Origin: Litomosoides sigmodontis
Lineage: Eukaryota > Nematoda > Chromadorea > Rhabditida > Onchocercidae
NCBI GenBank assembly: GCA_963070105.1
Contig: OY718806.1
Span: 7,709,865-7,773,864 of the forward strand
Length of the DNA: 64,000 bases
Direction: 5' to 3'
Every line of letters begins with the position of its first letter. The stretch's first letter is position 1. Both the position numbers and the translations under genes were made by a program. This document shows, piece by piece, positions 11,193 to 28,354 of the stretch. The notes under the pieces are model-generated. The model was not told where the DNA came from, did no database searches, and saw nothing but the letters and a program-made list of their open reading frames with translations.

Positions 11193-12978
11193 ATGTCTTG
11201 GTTGTGGGATTGGGTATCCGGCATGCTTAATTATCTCGGTAAGCATATCCTTTTATTGATTTGTTCGCCTGTGAGTAGAAGTACATTTTAGTGTACAACC
11301 CTTCAGTGGACTTGAAATTAATTTCCTCGAAGTTTATTGAAAATTTCTTTTTTAGCTTTTGTACTCGAACAAAATATGTGATTTGCATTTACGTTTCGAA
11401 CTAAATAGTGTGAGACAATTTTTAAATTTGCCTTTTCTGCCCTTAGTGTGAATTTAGTGTTTCAGGTTTGACTAAGAAAAATGGCAAATTAGTTTTCTTG
11501 GGACTGGATAACGCTGGGAAAACGACACTTCTTCATATGTTAAAAGATGATCGTATGGCCCAGCATGTTCCAACACTTCATCCTAGTAAATTGTTTATTT
11601 TGATGAATTACCCTGTCATGCTAAGCTGTTGTGGTATTGAGAATGGGTTGTTCTTTGTACATTTAACTTCACTGCTTAACATTTGGGAAATGTTATATTT
11701 TATTCACTTCGAAAATAATACGCCGAGATAGGATGAACTGTTACGTACTTCTAAAAATTACAGGACATTGAAAAAAAAGGGAGGTGGAAAAAAAATTTTC
11801 TTTAAATATGGATTAGCAAAATTAATAATTTTATTACGAGATATTTGTGTTGAGGAATTTAACGATCATAGACGTTATGCATACCTAGTTTTGATTGCTG
11901 TTCCGTACGACTGATACGTTTCAATTTATAGCGTATTTCACTAAGTTTCAGCTTCTGAAGAACTTTCACTGGGTGGTATTCGCTTCACGACATTTGATCT
12001 TGGTGGACACGAACAAGGTTAGTTCGGCAAATTCCTTGTGTAACCTAGAAGTTAACAAATTTTCTACTTATAATCCTTATAATGCTAGTTATGTTTTTTT
12101 TTTAATCACATTGGTTTTATCTGAAAGTTTTATGTGCAATCACAAATATTATATCGCTATGAGGTCAACAGCATTTATCTCATCGAATAGTACGGAAATT
12201 GAAATAATGAAGCATTTTCAGCACGACGTGTTTGGAAAGATTACTTTCCAGCTGTAGACGCTATTGTATTTTTAGTGGACTGTGCTGATGTTGAGCGGAT
12301 TGCAGAAAGTAGGCGTGAGGTATTGTTTATTTAAGTCATTACCAAATTTTTTCGTTCAGAAAGTTTATGTAAAAGATTGTCGGATTCATGCACTAATCCA
12401 GCCAAAATAATCACTTTATGGTTTTAATCGGATGTAGTGTATTGACTTATTGTGTTTTAGCTCGAAGGCTTGTTGAGCGATGAGCAAGTGGCTTCTTGTC
12501 CTCTTCTAATTCTCGGAAATAAGATTGATAAGCCAAATGCATTAGGAGAAGATCAACTGAAGTGGCATTTGGGAGTATCAAATTTGACTACTGGAAAAGT
12601 TCGTTGGTACAAATTTATTGGTTTTTATTTCTGACAAATGATATTGCAGTTTAATTAGTCACGGAATACACTTTCAGCTTTCAATTTCAGGAAAAAGTGA
12701 AAAAAATTAGTTTCTGATTCTTTTCTATTTCCCGTCCTTTTCGTGTCAAATTTTCTACATAAGTTTTTTCCCTGGCCCTCACTAATCGGAAAACAAATTT
12801 ACGAAACATCCAAGTTAGCATATTTTGTAGTTTGTTCTAATTAATATTTGCGAAAATTTAGGGACAAATTTCGAGACTGGACATATCATCAAGACCAATG
12901 GAAGTTTTTATGTGTTCGGTTCTAAGGCGTCAAGGATATGGCGAAGGTTTCAGATGGTTGTCGCAATATTTAGATTAG
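11193..12978 (+). CDS. sar-1: SAR1, COPII small GTPase
   Basis: Six exons: 11193-11238, 11466-11585, 11952-12017, 12222-12319, 12461-12598, 12862-12978. The product starts [17 protein letters not shown], the amphipathic N-terminal helix that bends the ER membrane, instead of a lipid anchor. Nucleotide-binding motifs are complete: GLDNAGKTT (P-loop), HVPTLHPT (switch I), FDLGGHEQ (DxxG), NKID (guanine specificity) and [20 protein letters not shown] at the C-terminus. SAR1-GTP recruits SEC23/24 and then SEC13/31 to form COPII vesicles. The SEC13 gene lies 6.2 kb upstream on the same strand with beclin between them. Confidence 0.96.
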
Positions 12979-14584
12979 ATATTGCTCGATATGCTTCCTT
13001 AAATGACTTGTGTGGAAAGGTGTTCACTTGTTGCAATTTTCCAAACAAATTTCCATCTAATTCCGTCACAATATTATAAATTATTATCTGGTCATTTTTG
13101 TTCTTGTGGATATTTTTATACTTTTGTAATCGATGTTCATTGACTTGTCGCAAACTTGAGCGGAAGAAAAAGTTTGTAACCAATAATTAGGTGGTTAATA
13201 ATTGCATTTTTCTAAGGAGTGCTATGCAAGAAGGAGTTGCCATGCAGAGCGGCTTCATATGTAATGTTCATATGTGGTGGGAGAACAATTTTAGCTATTT
13301 GGGTTGTTGTATAAAGTGGTTGAACATATTTGAATGCTTTGAATTGGTGACAGGATATACGAACAAACATTACAATCTGTGTTAGATTTTTGTTAAATCA
13401 TGGATCATCAAATCTAGAAAAAAAAACGATTTCACATAGTAGGACTTATTTGCCGGGCTGATTGCAAACAATATCGAATGGGGAAGGGATGTGTACTTTT
13501 CTGTCCCACTAATTGCCGGGGTTTACAGAAAGCAAAGTAGTTCTGGTAAGGAGGTGGCTATTAATTCGGCATACTCGGATATTATGTCTCTTGAAAAATA
13601 ATGTGGTCCTGGATTGAAGGTCGGAGTTGTATGTAGCAGTTTTCAGCAAGTTCGGCCTTTTTAAATGATCGATTAGGAGTTTGTTAGATTTTCTATGTTA
13701 GCGGTTATTTTGAACAATAAAGAAAGTGATATATTAGCGTGCTGGAACGATTCATGTTTGTAAGCTATTAAACACTTTATTAAACGAGTAGTATTCATAT
13801 TGTATGTTTTAAATCAGGGTGCAGTAGCAACCTTCTGGCTGTATCTATTGCGACACTGATCAGTGTCACATTTCAGTGGTCGGTGAAAGGTTGTTCAGAC
13901 TTAATATCGTAGAAAATTCAGGTCAAATTAACGAGAGAGGACAAGATTCACTCGTAAAATTTTCGAACTAGCAAGAATGTAAAAACGAAATCGAAAAGAC
14001 GGAGAATCAAAGTAATAATATACAATACAGAATGGAGATGTGTCTGGAACAGTTGTTCTCAAACTATATAACATTATCCACATGCAATCGGTCTCCAGGC
14101 TGAACGTGTTCGTGATGGAGCACGACAGTGTCATGTGGAAAAGAAAAAAAGCTGAAGTGATGGGTTTCTCCTGTTACTGGTAGCAGTCCATTACCGCAGG
14201 TGTACATATTTTTTTTCTTGAAATAATTTTAGTAACTGAAACAAAGCTTTGATTAGTCTTTCTGAGATTCGTTTTGCACAAGTAGTGACCATCAAGTTTT
14301 ACAACAGTTTAATACAAGGTAGGAAAAGACGAAGTTATAAAAAAATTAAAACGAATATACTACATAAGTCCCTTCATTACTTAGTTGTCATGGTAGGTGA
14401 GTACGTGGTCTCAGAGTATTAGTTTCTGATATTTAAGCAAATAGTTATTAAGCCTTTTCTTCAAACTCTAATTAATTGATAGCATTCAAACGAATTATCG
14501 GTGGAAGTGGTTGTTTTCCAGATGTAGTTATGTTCAATTAACCATTTTAAAGCAATTCATCCAAACTACAGATTAAAAATACAA

Positions 14585-14660
14585 CTATGTATGGTCTCAG
14601 ATAACTGTCCTATGTATGGTCTCAGATAACTGTCCTATGTATGGTCTCAGATAACTGTCC
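14585..14660. repeat. 25-bp tandem repeat, three identical copies
   Basis: Three head-to-tail copies of a 25-base unit beginning CTATGTATGGTCTCAG and ending AACTGTC, with no mismatch between copies. It lies in the gene-free stretch between SAR1 and the sorting nexin. Confidence 0.95.
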
Positions 14661-16984
14661 AGTTCCTTGATGCAAGTAATAAGTACCCATTGATTTTGTT
14701 AACGAAAATAGGGATCAGGGTAGGAATTGTTTCAGCGGAGAGTTCGGTCGTGGAATATGAAAAAACTGCTGCAAAACAAACAATAGATGAGTTGTGGTCC
14801 GTGCAACAGTTATGACCAGATGACAAAAGGTTGAAGTTAGTAACTTAACATGCCGATGTTTTTATATTGGCATAACTTTCGAGCAGTTTGGTAGTCTATT
14901 GATGTGATTTTCCCTAATTATCTTAATAGTACTCTATCAATCCTATTTGTTGCTGATCTTCCTATTGAGTTGGGGTCTTCGCCACTGCTTAGTGAAATAT
15001 GATTTGAGCCACAGTGTTTACGAAATTCATTGTTTTTTATCCTTACTTTTATTTAAATTTCATGCGAAAGGAACTCGGTCCACAAAAGAATTTGTGTCTC
15101 AAAATACTAAGCATTGTTTTTCGGACTCACAAATTAATTTTTACTTCCATGCTATCGAGTGATTGTAATCATTCGCTATTTCATATTTTTAATGTTAATA
15201 AATTGGCTACCGAAGCTAGAACAGTGCTTGATTGACTTGAAATATGTTACTTCTTATAAACTTTCGTTATGGATTACTTTTGTTTATGGTAAATCCGAAG
15301 TTTCAAAGACGAATGATACATAGTTGGAAAAATCGTACTAAGTCTGTACATTTCCGCGATGATAAGAGTTGTAATGAAAACAAACGGGAAGTACAATTTA
15401 TTGAAAATTTGACGGGAAACTGGAATGCTTTCCGGGGACTGAAGGGCGGAATTAAGTAGAAAATGAGACAGTTCCAGCCACTTTGCATCGATGACGAAAA
15501 CCACCATTCATGACACTGGGCGGTCGAAAGTCTTTTGGAACCACGTGCTTTCGAAATGGTCGAGCATCAGGGATATATCGCTTTTAATTTCAATAATTTA
15601 ACTTCTATTACTACTCACCTCCACAGATGCTCTGTACCCCACAAAAAAAGTTTCAAGTGAAATTCTGCCTTTACAAATTCAAGACTGTTACGACTTCAAT
15701 TTCCATTAGAAACAAATGCTGGTCTGTCATTTTGACGCTTGCAAGCCATCCAAATTTTATTGATCCAAGAGATAAAAACGAGACCTACGTAATACTTCAC
15801 AAATCCAGCGGCCTGGAAATAGTGAATCCTAAGTCAACATCGCTCATCGCTTATTGTATTGTGCTCCTTCCCAAAATTCAATCGGATAAAGTACCTACAG
15901 CCCAATGATCCACAAAAAAGTATTTTATTCTAGGCTGCACTTGGTACGATATTTAATTAAGATTAGATGGTGTAAATTCTTGCGCGACAAATGAAAATAA
16001 TCATCCTTGAAGGTTGGTATGCGCAAATTTAAGGCTACCTAGTGCAATATGAAATGTAGTAAGCAAGATACATCTATAGATAGATTGTAGAACAGGTGGC
16101 ATTTTTTTAGTTATGATTTCTTCGCAGACCTATTATAAATTACATCAGAAAAAAAAGCAATATGCACAGCACATGCATTAACTACAGCCGAGACCTGTGT
16201 AAATTCAGTTAACTACTCGAGAAGAAGCGTGAGTGTCTGCTAAAATCCAGCAAAATGCGGGAGGGTGCAACATTGAAAATATCACGTTTTGAAACAAATT
16301 ATTCAGTATGTAGTTGATGATATACCAAAATTCTCTTTACGAAATATGAAAACTAGAGCAGTAAAGTAGGCTATACGTATCGAAATCAAGGCTTTAATGG
16401 TGTGCATATGATAATCATGAAAGAGACAAGATCTGTGACATAAAACCAAATACCCTAAAATTTATGTATTAAAACAGTAAACTGAATAAACCAAATTTCT
16501 CATAACTAGCGAACGATAAAATTAGTGTTAGCATTCAGAAGATAAACAATTCTGATAAATTCATAAACATACAAAGAGTAGAACGGAAATGAACGACATA
16601 GTACCCGGAATATGACACGTCTTAAAAGGCAAAAATAAAAGAGCACAAAATTCCACATAACTGAATAATTCAACAACGATATTCCGCATAAATCTGGACG
16701 GAGTTGTTACACACGAAAAATACTTGCATTTACATAAATTATAAGTTACTGATTTGTAAACCTCAATCTCATTTTTTTCAGGAAAAGGAACCGTGATGAG
16801 TGTTAGCCTACCATTGTTACGGGTACAAGAATGAAATTCGACATGTGTTAAACTGAAACTAAATCGCAGCATTCTAAGAAATATTTATCTTTTACTCAAA
16901 TTACATAAGCAATGCCAGATAGGGTCATGAACTTGAAGAAAAACAAGAAAAGCATTCTACCAAAAATTTTGAGAATATATACAT

Positions 16985-16987
<3 letters not shown>

Positions 16988-17031
<44 letters not shown>
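16988..17031. repeat. (AT)n dinucleotide repeat
   Basis: About 22 uninterrupted AT units, ending a few bases before the stop codon of the minus-strand sorting nexin, so it would fall in that gene's 3' UTR. Confidence 0.95.
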
Positions 17032-17035
<4 letters not shown>

Positions 17036-17043
17036 TTCAAAAC

Positions 17044-21885
<4,842 letters not shown>

Positions 21886-24087
21886 ATTTCTGTGCACCAA
21901 TTGAACACCTCTTCAAGTATCAATGGTTGATCTAAATTTGTATTTCAAAACGTTACGGCGTTACAGGACAATAGTAAAGAACTATAAACAGAACAGATGG
22001 TTGAAAGCTATACGTGTAAACGATGGGAGAAAATCAATTAGCTTTCAATACTGAGAAATATATTTAAAAGAAGCCTCAAACAGTAAAATAACCATGAAAT
22101 AGAGGAGCATGAGAATTCTTCGTGAGACATTAAGTTCAATCCAGATTAGAAATATACATAACAGCAAATTTCAGAACAAGTCGGCAAAATCAAAAAAAGA
22201 ACGAAAATTTTGTAACGTATTGAACTTCGTATCTCTTGTCGAATTTAAAACCGACGTAGTCCACTCAGCAGAGTTCTTATTAATTTACGGTGAGATCCAG
22301 ACTAGAAAAAAGCATCGAAATTTCACTCTCACGATCGACTATACTCTGTTCAGGTATGAATGCGTATCACATATTGCAATTATCTTTGCACGGAAGAAGT
22401 CACAGGTAAATCTGTTCGCATAGCGTGTTCATCTCGGATGTGACAATGATGGATATCTCGTAATCCCATAACTTTCCCGTTTTGTCATGGTGGCTTCCAG
22501 AATTCCTCTATCGCTACACAACGATTTCAAAAATTGCATTACTCCGTTCGGTTTTTTCCAACTGCATACAACAGGGCTGCGTTATACGACAATCTCTCAG
22601 ATCTGGCTTTTTCCGGGAGGTTTGAAATTCGAAAAAAAGGAATCCGTTGTGGAATTCTGTTGCTGAGTTTGTCGTGATGGTAGTGAATTTTGGGCGGATT
22701 AATCAACACGATATGAAAAGCTCATTATACCAACTATCTGACAGGTTCGTTCCGTCCGATCGGAATGCCGACGGCTAATTGTTATCAGAGGTTTATATCA
22801 CATAGCATGATTTCATGGGCTAACAAGGAAGTCCATCTTCGATGGCTTCCATATACAGCACTGATACCTTAGAGTAGATAGGTTACCCGAACCAGAAAGT
22901 TCTAAGGTGGGTAGCATACAGACTGTATATCCCAGGTTCCTTGCATTTATTTCATTTTATAAAACGTTTATGTCTCTTACAGTGTAGTAAATAGCATGAA
23001 TTATGTTCCGTCGTACCTTAATGCTCACATTGAAAACGTGCAGCCAAAATTTTACTCGTAAACTTCGTTTGTCAAAAAAAAAATCAGGAAACAATGTGAT
23101 GCTTAAATCACGGAAACTCTGAGTTTCACACTGCGATAAAGATGGTCGCAGTTCACAAAATATGTTCTGTTAATTAAGAAAAAAATATTTTATACTCAAC
23201 TCTCTCGCAAAACCGGAGAGGGTACGATTTAATGAAATAGTTCACATACAACTTCCCTAACCAAACAGACCATAAAAACCTAACTCTTGCTACGATAGCT
23301 GTAGGAAGACCAGGTAGAGATGCGGCGTTTGCATTATGACTCGAGTTGGTCTAGGGCATAGTGTATAATGTGCGAACGGAAGCGGTTTGCTTGCGTGAAG
23401 GACAGTGGTCGTTCGGGATCGCGAAACATGTGGAGGGGTTCGAGGGATGTGTTCGGTCGCATGGAATGAACGGGTCGATTAATGAATTTAAATTGTTGTT
23501 CATGTTTCATTAAAGACGAAAAACTATGGAGTTTCTCTTTGTGGTTTGCAAGAAATTATGTAGTCTAGAAAATTGTAACACTTTGTTCACTAATTTATGC
23601 TGAGCAATTTCATGCTAATCGATTGGAAGACGATCTATCCAGTCTGTCATTTGCAGTTAAACTATTCGTCGAAAGTGTTTTTTTCCCGTTTTTTGCCGTC
23701 TTGGGCTTCTCATTGATTTTGCGAACTTTCTGGGTTGTGGTGAAGGTCTAATTAATTACAAATTAAATGCCAGGAGTAGATATGGTTGAATGAAAGGGTA
23801 GAGTATTTCTTAGGCATACAAACAGTTGTTTCTTGGACAAACTTTTCCTTAGTGACGTCACAATAATGAGGCGAGCAGAGGTAGGTAGATAGGGAATTTA
23901 GGTTTGAGTCATAACTTTTCTTCATTAGTTCATCACAACTTGCTTCTTATCATTAATGTCATACTTTAGAAGTTTAGTAGCTGTGAACAAATTTTCAGTA
24001 TTTTACAGGCTTCTGAAGCGTTTGAGTCTTTGAAAATTATTTGTTCTAGTTAGATAGGGCAGTTATCCTGATTTGCAGGTATTTGAA
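21886..24087. other. Divergent intergenic region, sorting nexin / BCL9
   Basis: A 2.2 kb region between two divergent gene starts with no exon I can support. The frame at 22109-22423 plus has no recognisable motif. A splice acceptor ending at 24078 (ATTTGCAG) sits 10 bases before the BCL9 start codon, fitting a trans-splice site or a 5' UTR intron. Confidence 0.5.
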
Positions 24088-27054
24088 ATGGCTCTGGATA
24101 ATGGAGGGTCCGCACTTGGTCAACAATATCGCAATCACGATTTTGCGGCATTTAGGCACTGCAAAACGAAAGCCGATACCACCACTGATCTGGCTGAAGA
24201 ATGTATTGATTTTTATAATACCAAAAAGCCAACATCAGCGTCATCGGTTACGCTGAAGCAAACCTCGACACCGTCGCCGAGTTATCCATCAGCGAATTCG
24301 TGGCCCGGATTTGGAAGTCGCTATGCTCGTTGCGGCGAAGACATTCAGGTTTCTACTGTAGACTCTATCAAGTCACCATGTGCTGCCAAGTGCGAATTAT
24401 CTTTTCGACACCAAAAAGTAAATTTTGGTTTTGGCATTGCGTGGTGCTAAGGTATGAGAGAGTGTGAGAGGGGAAGGGGAAGCAGTTATATGTAAAAATG
24501 ATTCTCCGGTGAGAAAGTTTTTGTTTATCTGTGTAGTAACTGCATTTCCCCGTTTAACTTTTCACTTCGTTGCATTGAATTAGCGGAATCGTATTCGCTT
24601 CCATATTTTTGAGCACAATAAACAACGTAATAACACTGCGTAACATTTATTTGAGATAAAGTCTGCTTTTTTCAGTCTGGAAGGCGAATATATGTATTTT
24701 CATCGAAGATGGCAAATGATGCAGCTATAGGCGTAAGTCAAAGGAAATATGAATCGATTATTGCTTGGCATGAAGCAAATTGTCGCCCGAGCACTTCCAG
24801 TTGTGACTTCATGGATGACTGCCAGGCAGCGCCTATATCGAGGAAAAAACGTCGTAGTGTGGTTAGTCTTAAGTTTTTGTATTGTGTTCTATTTCTAACA
24901 ATTTTTTGTAGTCTTTGCTTTTACTTTGGAATAATGGGCATTTCCTTGCGAGATGCCATCAGTACTCTGAATTAGAGATCTACGTAAGGCTTACAGGAAA
25001 AGCAGTTATAACAAAAAAAATTTGAGAATCACGTTGTGATCATTGGCTTGAAAACTTGATTTTTTTCTGGCAATGGAACAAAAGTGTTCGTTGAAATGAA
25101 CCTTGAATCACATACGTTCTCAGGTTTCAACTTCCAAATTACAGCAGGAATATCGGAATGGATCACCAATGAGATCATGCGGCACACCTTCCGTATGCAG
25201 CCCATCAAGCACCATGCTTCCAACGCCTTCACAGACAAGCGGAGAGTCGAGCGGTAACCCACCAAGTAATCCTTCTGAAACACCTTCTGGTGAATTACTC
25301 AATTCTGATGATCACACTGATATTGGCGATAATCCATTAAGGTTCTGATTCGTTTAACTTATATTGCTTCTTAAATTTCTCATTTGATTATGAATTTTAA
25401 ACGAATATTTCACTCAAAAATGTTTGTGTTTGTAGAAGAATGGAACGTATGACACAGGATTCACTTTTCGAGCCTCCTTCAAAATTGTGCCGTACGTCTG
25501 CTGATAACAGTCAACCCGCGAGAAGGTTAGTTTATTTAGTTTACCGTAGATCATAACTGTGGTTTTCTTTGTCTTGCTCACAGTAGATTCTCTCAGTGAT
25601 TGATTAAGTATGTCCTATGCATTCCTTTTAGTACAGAAGTCTAACTGATTAAAATTTTCATTGGCATTGGCCGCTGGTATGCAACAATATTCATTTCACC
25701 AGCACAGCCGATTTATCGAATGCCTAACGTTTGTGTTTATGGTGACAAACATTTTAGAGAACAGGATCGTAATGCAAAGCTGGAAAAAATGAGGACACTT
25801 GAACAACAAATAATGTATGACAAAGCCAAAACAGAATGGGATCGAATGATGCACGAGCATGAAGCAATAAAAATGACTCGCATGCCTCCTCTGATGCCAC
25901 CATGTTCTTCTCAAGCATCAATTTCTACTCCTTATCCGTGCAGTTTTGCTAATCAGAATGGGATACTGATGCAGGGCGCATGTCGACGGTCCATGTATCC
26001 ACAGTCGCTACAACCAACAGATCCACCATCGTCAATGTCCAATCTTTCCGTGAACACGCCGATGATGATGTCATTACCGCAAACTTCTGGGCCAAACATG
26101 CCAATGACCCAGCCCTTAAGGCCATCTCTTAATCCATCCGCCTGCGGCATGCAATATTCACAGTGTGGTTTTATGTGTTGTCCTTATCCCCCTGGCACGT
26201 ATCCTCCTCCACAAGGGTATTCTCAAATAAATGGTACTACATCATCATGTTTTCCTTCCAATTTCGTCTCGAACAATGGAAATGTGTCACAGTCCAGGGA
26301 GTAAGTTTAAATTCATATTAAGGAATACTTTATGCGAGGTGCTGAATATTAATTTTTGGTAAAGGTTTTTTGAGACAAAATCATATGCGAACGTAATTAG
26401 TTTATGATGAGCATAATTTATTATTAGGTACGGAGTGTACCAACATGGAATTGGGACGATGTGCTCACCGGAAAAAATGGAGTGTGAGATGTGGAATAGG
26501 CAGATACCGGCGGCTACAGATTTCAGTAACACTTTTTCAGATCAGAAAGTGCAATATCACCCCGTACGTAATGTCTTTTGCATCTTTGCCATACATGATT
26601 ACTGCTTCTATATAGAATAATTTTCTAGTTGTTGATATCACTAGTCTTCTAACAACTTGATCGCGTAACCTTGTTGTGCTGGTTATAACGAGAGTCACAG
26701 AACAGCACTAATGTAGGGCTCGATACATGTTTTTAGACCATCCAGAGATGGGGTGGATCGTTTTAGTCTCTTCATACTATAACCAAACTGCTAGTGCGCA
26801 AGCTGATCAGAATTTGAGTTTCATTTGTTGCCCGATGTTTATGGCCCTGATTTTCTTCATGGTAGTTATATTCTAGCTCATTGGTACTTCTGGAACATAT
26901 GCTGTTCGCCATTTTTATTTTGTTATTGTCCTCAAATTGGACTTTTAAGTTCTGTTTTGTTACTTCTTTCTCAAAATCTTGCTTTCAGAGTGGTGCAGTG
27001 GTGGATGGTAAATTGTTGGATGCGGTTGCCAGCACTAATCCAATGTTTGCTTGA
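24088..27054 (+). CDS. BCL9/Legless-type Wnt co-activator
   Basis: Seven exons: 24088-24417, 24676-24861, 25124-25341, 25436-25525, 25758-26300, 26428-26563, 26989-27054; in phase, 522 residues. Three short blocks identify it. HD1 (near residue 113) reads RIYVFSSKMANDAA followed by YESIIAWH, the Pygopus-PHD-binding motif of BCL9 (YVFS..MAN.AA...E.I..H). HD2 (near residue 276) has LEKMRTLEQQIM after RNAK, matching the spacing of the beta-catenin-binding helix. HD3 follows at once, AKTEWDRMMHEHEAIKM, with its conserved Trp. The rest is Ser/Pro/Met-rich and disordered, as in the family, which is much longer in vertebrates. BCL9 bridges beta-catenin and Pygopus in the Wnt enhanceosome. A basic stretch RKKRRS after HD1 could be a nuclear signal. 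Small extra exons between 26563 and 26989 cannot be excluded. Confidence 0.82.
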
Positions 27055-27086
27055 TTCGTTCGTTTTTCTCATTATTTTTATGCTGC

Positions 27087-27132
27087 AATAAACATTTTTT
27101 GTTTTGATTGATACATTTTTATTATGAATAAA
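27087..27132 (+). terminator. Polyadenylation signals of the BCL9 gene
   Basis: Two AATAAA hexamers, 27087-27092 and 27127-27132, lie 33 and 73 bases after the BCL9 stop codon and support that gene end. Confidence 0.7.
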
Positions 27133-28354
27133 GTCTCGATAATAGTGTACTGTCTGACTTGTATACTCCAAAATGATAGAAGGGCGAAACACAAAAACTG
27201 GGCATTTCCTTATACTGGTTTTTCCTTTTATTTGTACCTTTTAATGGTGAAACATTAGGGTTGGAAACGTGTAGTTTTGAGCTTGTAGCTTAGAGCCATA
27301 GGTTTCTTCGTTCAACATATCTGGCTGCATGAGTCGGTCTTCAGCGCTTGTTTGTATGTGAAGTTTGAGTAACTTAAATGTATCATAAAAAAGACGATGA
27401 CCATAATTTTTAAGAATGCAGCTAGGTGGATTACAACAGGAGTAGCATTTCAAGCCACTCCAAGAAATTAGAATATTAGTGAAATGAGTGAGCTCAGTCC
27501 GGTAGAAATTCAAGTATCACCGACTGTGGAGTGGGGGACGAAGGAAAAAGGAGTTTTTGCTCATTTTTAAGTGCAACTTTTGCTGTCACCCTCAGCCAGT
27601 CAGCACAACAGGGGAACTTTACGTTTTCACAACGAAACAACAATTGCGAAGGACTGTGCAGTGAACGGTGCTGGCCATTGATTTAGCATTTTTTAGCTCA
27701 ATGAGGAAAAAGATAGAAGGGGGTGGAGTATGGGTATGTGTGTGTATTGTGTTTTCGGTCGATGCTTTCGGTTATGTCTGTAAGCAACAGCTTTCTGTAT
27801 TTCTTCGAATTTAGAGCACTCTGACTTCCACACCATCATCTCAGTTTTGTGCTTTAATATCTCCATGATTTGGCTTCATGAGGCTTTCGTCTGTTGCGGG
27901 AAAGTATCGTTAAATTTTTGACAAGTTTTATTAACTTTTCTCGGAATTGTGTCGTCTGATATCATCAATAACTAATTGTTCCAAACGCTTTCTGGACGCA
28001 TGCCAACTTTGATTTTTCGGCTGGGTTATTTTGACCACTGTAGCTACCATCACCGCGTATTCTGTTATGACATTGACAATTTATTATTGGCAACAAATCT
28101 GACAAAACTTCTCAAGTGAGAAGCGTTGTAAAAAAACCCACTGTAAATCCATCGAGGTTAATCTTCCTCAGAGAAGGTTGGATTATGAGGCATTTCTTAC
28201 GTGTCACTTTCTTCGTCGTTCTTCCCGTCATATCTGTAATCATTCTATTAAATTCAGAGGAAATTTATCTAGGAATGAAGAAATTATATACATTCTGAGC
28301 ATTTGGATTACCATAGATGATAGTCTGTGGAAATATTCAAAAAAGAATCGGTAA
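27133..28354. other. Intergenic, BCL9 to KIND-FERM-PDZ gene
   Basis: 1.2 kb between two plus-strand genes. No exon is supported; the antisense frame at 27241-27513 and the plus frame at 28116-28298 show no family motif. Upstream 5' UTR exons of the next gene may lie here. Confidence 0.45.

Larger units (their letters stand above)
12979..17043. other. 4.1 kb convergent gene-free stretch, SAR1 / sorting nexin
   Basis: No exon I can support on either strand. Short open frames (e.g. 13191-13385 plus, 15627-15908 plus, 16561-16872 minus) have AT-driven composition and no recognisable motif. It contains an AATAAA at 13716-13721, a three-copy 25-bp tandem repeat at 14585-14660, and an (AT)n run at 16988-17031 next to the sorting nexin stop. 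Confidence 0.5.

Noticed and set aside
12979..17043. Hidden gene in the 4-kb gap
   Set aside because: I checked the open frames on both strands for family motifs and phase-compatible splice pairs and found none.
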